Shown in pieces: positions 61,670 to 64,000 of a stretch of 64,000 bases of DNA. Numbering within the stretch: position 1 is the stretch's first letter; every line of letters starts with the position of its first letter. Under the pieces are notes generated by a model that was given only the letters and a program-made list of their open reading frames with translations, had not been told where the DNA came from and made no database searches. Source of the DNA: Flavobacterium quisquiliarum (GTDB taxonomy: Bacteria; Bacteroidota; Bacteroidia; Flavobacteriales; Flavobacteriaceae); the NCBI RefSeq assembly GCF_019308285.1, contig NZ_WWEM01000035.1:62001-126000 (forward strand). Direction: 5' to 3'. The translations under genes and the position numbers were made by a program.

Positions 61670-62260
61670 ATGAAAAGTATTTTTAAAATAATCAAAGCAA
61701 CTTTTTTAGGAGGAATTCTTTTTCTGGCACCTTTAGTGGTATTGCTTGTGATTCTGGAAAAAGGATACGGCATTATTCAAAAAGTCACATTGCCTCTTGT
61801 AAGCAATTTACCAAAAGTACATGTTTTAGGAGTTGCGCTTCAAGAACTTATTGGAATACTCATTATTATTCTTATATGTTTTATTGCTGGTTTACTGGCA
61901 AGAACTCCTAAAGCACAAGAACTTATCCGGAAACTAGAAGATGGAATTTTAAGTTTTGTTCCGGGATATTCATTTATGAAAAGCATGAATGAAAACATTA
62001 TGGGAATTGAATCTAAAGAGGACTTAAAAGTAATTCTCGTTCCTACCGATGCAGGCTTACAGTTTGCTTTTTTAATTGAGCAAATAGATGATAATAACTT
62101 CACTGTTTTTGTTCCAGATGCTCCAAATCCGTGGAGCGGTTCTGTAGTTTTTGTGGAAAAAAAAGATATCAAAGAAATTGATATGACTCAAAAACAAGCC
62201 TTGGCCTGTATTCGAAAATTAGGCTTTGGCTCTAAAGAATTGTTAAAAAATAAACTCTAA
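61670..62260 (+). CDS. DUF502 membrane protein
   Basis: The 196-residue protein has two membrane segments (ATFLGGILFLAPLVVLLVIL and ELIGILIIILICFIAGLLA) and the DUF502 soluble part (IPGYSFMKS-like FVPGYSFMKSMNENI, VPTDAGLQFAFLIEQ, VFVPDAPNPWSGSVVFVE). Function unknown; the family is found widely in bacteria and plants (COV-like). It is 66 bases after mvk and 60 before the UbiA gene. Confidence 0.88.
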   Translation: MKSIFKIIKATFLGGILFLAPLVVLLVILEKGYGIIQKVTLPLVSNLPKVHVLGVALQELIGILIIILICFIAGLLARTPKAQELIRKLEDGILSFVPGYSFMKSMNENIMGIESKEDLKVILVPTDAGLQFAFLIEQIDDNNFTVFVPDAPNPWSGSVVFVEKKDIKEIDMTQKQALACIRKLGFGSKELLKNKL

Positions 62261-62320
62261 ATTTTTAAAACCAAAAATATCCTTTAACTTCCCTTATCTA
62301 AACCATCACAAACCTTATCT

Positions 62321-63277
62321 ATGCTGAGCAGACAACATAAACTTTTAATAATGAAAATTGTCAGTTTGTTTTCTGTTGTCAGAGGTTACAATATTCCAAT
62401 TATCATTTTAGCACAATATCTGTCTGCTATTTTTATTCTTGCTCCGGAAATCAGAGCGTTGGATATTCTGCTTGATTTTTATTTGTTTCTTATTGTTTTC
62501 GCTTCGGCTGTTACAATTGCTTCCGGTTATATTATCAATAATTTTTATGATAGCCAGAAAGACTTAATAAACAGACCTAACAAATCAATGCTGGATCGCT
62601 TGGTCAGTCAAAAAACAAAATTGAATGTTTATTTCAGTTTAAATTTTCTTGCTGTTTTAATGGCTTCTATAGTGTCTTGGCGCGCTTTTTTATTCTTTTC
62701 TGCCTATATTTTCATGATTTGGTTTTATTCGCATAAAATAAAAAAGTATCCAATAATCGGAAATCTAATGTCGGCATTACTTGCTGTTACGCCATTTTTT
62801 GCCATTTTATTGTATTTCTATAATAAGGTTTCATTTGAAGAAATTGAGAACCACATGAGTCATTTTGTAGTGATTTCGGCACATGCAGTTTTCTTGTTTC
62901 TACTTTTATTGATTCGTGAAATGATAAAAGATCTCGAAAATCTAAAAGGTGATTTGGTGAGCGATTATAGAACAATTCCAGTTTTGTATGGCGAAAAAAT
63001 CTCCAAACAAATTATAACTGTTTTGACACTATTGACTATTTTACCTGTTTATATTTTGGTAAACATTTACGATGTGGGTTATATGGACATTTATTTTTAT
63101 GTCTGTTTTGGAGTTTTACTTTTCTTCCTGATTTATTTATGGAAGTCTGATTCTAAAGAGCAATACTTAAGACTTCATAATGTTTTAAAATTCCTTATTG
63201 TCTCTGGTGTCTGCTGTATTGTCCTAATCAATCCGAGCGTTTTGTGGCATGGAAGGGAATTGATTTCTAATTACTAG
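62321..63277 (+). CDS. UbiA-family prenyltransferase (geranylgeranylglyceryl-phosphate type)
   Basis: The 318-residue protein has about eight membrane helices and the two Asp-rich motifs of UbiA prenyltransferases: NNFYDSQKDLINRPNKS in the first half and REMIKDLENLKGDLVSDYRT in the second. The first motif and the Bacteroidota context match the group annotated as geranylgeranylglycerol-phosphate geranylgeranyltransferase, an archaeal ether-lipid enzyme, rather than MenA. ATG 62351 (MKIVSLFSVVRG) is an alternative start 10 residues in. Quinone or heme prenylation remains possible. Confidence 0.82.
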   Translation: MLSRQHKLLIMKIVSLFSVVRGYNIPIIILAQYLSAIFILAPEIRALDILLDFYLFLIVFASAVTIASGYIINNFYDSQKDLINRPNKSMLDRLVSQKTKLNVYFSLNFLAVLMASIVSWRAFLFFSAYIFMIWFYSHKIKKYPIIGNLMSALLAVTPFFAILLYFYNKVSFEEIENHMSHFVVISAHAVFLFLLLLIREMIKDLENLKGDLVSDYRTIPVLYGEKISKQIITVLTLLTILPVYILVNIYDVGYMDIYFYVCFGVLLFFLIYLWKSDSKEQYLRLHNVLKFLIVSGVCCIVLINPSVLWHGRELISNY

Positions 63278-63290
63278 TTTTTTTATACCG

Positions 63291-63310
63291 CGGAGATTCG
63301 CGGAGATTCG
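63291..63310. repeat. Tandem CGGAGATTCG pair
   Basis: CGGAGATTCG occurs twice in direct succession after ATACCG, 13 bases past the UbiA stop. GCGAATCTTTG at about 63369 may be the decayed other arm, making this a remnant of a family A-like inverted repeat. Confidence 0.5.
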
Positions 63311-63423
63311 AAAAATTTTCTTTTGTCTTTTGTAGATTTTTTCTTTTGTGTAGCTCTGTTTAAATTTTGCGAATCTTTGTGAAATAACATAATATCTTTA
63401 AAAGAAGCCTTTTGTTTGAATTT

Positions 63424-63534
63424 AGCCCCGATTAAAGTGGAAATCTTTTTATTTTTTTTCTTTAAAAAAATAAAAAATTAGGAACGGAAAGCGGGAAACC
63501 ATGCCTCAAAAAAATGCCAAATGTATTGCTCCTG
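63424..63534 (+). ncRNA. Possible structured RNA or repeat element (AGCCCCG...GCGGGAA)
   Basis: In the 348-base gap before the pseudouridine synthase, AGCCCCGATTAAAGTGG is followed by a perfect 13-bp A/T hairpin (63446-63458 with 63464-63476), then GGAACGGAAAGCGGGAAAC and GCTCCT. CCCG (63427-63430) can pair with CGGG (63492-63495) and enclose the hairpin. I recall similar blocks between genes in other Flavobacteria, which is memory and not a search result. RNA status is not shown. Confidence 0.35.
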
Positions 63535-63600
63535 AATATTTTAAAATAAAACGCTATTAATCTAAGAACATTGAACTTAAGATTATTAGCAGGAAAAAAC

Positions 63601-63608
63601 TATCTTTG
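63601..63608 (+). promoter_or_regulatory. Probable -7 promoter box of the pseudouridine synthase gene
   Basis: TATCTTTG, 17 bases before the ATG at 63626. The nearest TTG (63571-63573) is 27 bases upstream, longer than usual. Confidence 0.5.
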
Positions 63609-63625
63609 CACAAATTAATGATTTT

Positions 63626-64000
63626 ATGAACAACAAGGAAGGCAATAATAAGAGAGGCGGATCTAGACCAAATAGCTCAAGATCAAACTCTAGTAAGCCA
63701 AAACCTCCTATGGCTAAGCGTGCGCAAGGGCCGAAAAAAGTGAAACCTGAAGTTAAGGCAGCGCAGGAAGCAGCAGCTGAAAAATTAAGAAAGCAAAATA
63801 CTCCAGCAAAGAGACAAAAAGCTTCTGACGAAATTCGTCTGAATAAATACATCTCGAATTCTGGTGTTTGTTCTCGTCGCGATGCTGATATTTATATTCA
63901 GTCTGGAAACGTTAAAGTTAACGGTGTTCCTGTAACTGAAATGGGGTATTTGGTAAAATTAAATGATGTGGTAAATTTTGACGGTGTTGTTTTGACTCCT
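63626..64000 (+). CDS. S4-domain rRNA pseudouridine synthase (RsuA/RluB family), N-terminal part
   Basis: The frame opens at ATG 63626 and runs off the right edge, so only 125 residues are present. Residues 1-70 are basic and low in complexity (GGSRPNSSRSNSSKPKPP, then KRAQGPKKVK), a disordered extension. Residues about 73-125 are an S4 RNA-binding domain (RLNKYISNSGVCSRRDADIYI, GNVKVNGVPV), as found before the catalytic domain of RsuA/RluB/RluF enzymes. The catalytic Asp lies beyond the window. Confidence 0.88.
   Translation, partial: MNNKEGNNKRGGSRPNSSRSNSSKPKPPMAKRAQGPKKVKPEVKAAQEAAAEKLRKQNTPAKRQKASDEIRLNKYISNSGVCSRRDADIYIQSGNVKVNGVPVTEMGYLVKLNDVVNFDGVVLTP

Overview
The window is chromosomal DNA of a Flavobacterium, probably close to F. 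johnsoniae. The sequence is AT-rich. Genes start after A-rich leaders with almost no Shine-Dalgarno sequences, and several upstream regions carry the Bacteroidota -7 box TAnnTTTG. The gene content agrees: SusC/SusD proteins, a type IX secretion sorting domain, class II HMG-CoA reductase with the mevalonate pathway, and a short 287-residue primary sigma factor. The species name is inference. There is no rRNA, prophage, transposase or CRISPR array.

Layout. 1-3.5 kb: a lipoprotein / ECF sigma / trans-envelope anti-sigma operon, then the housekeeping sigma factor. 4-12.7 kb: rpe, a surface-type nuclease, the tail-specific protease, surE, lpxB, an NlpC/P60 lipoprotein and comEC. 12.7-20 kb (minus strand): three tandem thioredoxin-fold proteins, two of which have lost the CxxC motif, and a dipeptidyl peptidase IV operon with two POT peptide transporters. 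20-22.4 kb: HMG-CoA reductase and a GYDIA-type GHMP kinase. 23-29.4 kb (minus): an envelope biogenesis run, coaX, an outer-membrane protein, lptC, a CBS-pair membrane protein and ppiD. 29.5 kb: tRNA-Phe and an MHS-type transporter with a small partner.

31.7-52.7 kb is a starch/maltodextrin utilization locus. The minus-strand arm is susC-susD-susE plus an alpha-amylase with a type IX sorting domain. Divergent from it are a LacI-type regulator, an SLC45-like sugar transporter, beta-phosphoglucomutase, a GH65 maltose-phosphorylase-type enzyme, a GH97 alpha-glucosidase, an esterase and two further GH13 enzymes. Starch would be cut at the surface, imported by SusCD, trimmed in the periplasm, carried inward and phosphorolysed by GH65 plus PgmB.

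52.9-58.9 kb holds ordinary metabolic genes, a tandem pair of carboxypeptidase-regulatory-like proteins and tspO. 59-64 kb is a second mevalonate cluster (mvaD, mevalonate kinase) with a toxin-antitoxin pair lodged inside it, then a DUF502 protein, a UbiA prenyltransferase of the archaeal-ether-lipid type and the start of an S4-domain pseudouridine synthase.

The gaps between genes are unusually rich in inverted repeats: at least four families, one copy nested within another. A possible structured element lies before the last gene. The most interesting items are the candidate dual-membrane anti-sigma system at 0.2-2.6 kb, the decayed thioredoxin copies, the repeat families and the toxin-antitoxin pair between the two mevalonate genes.
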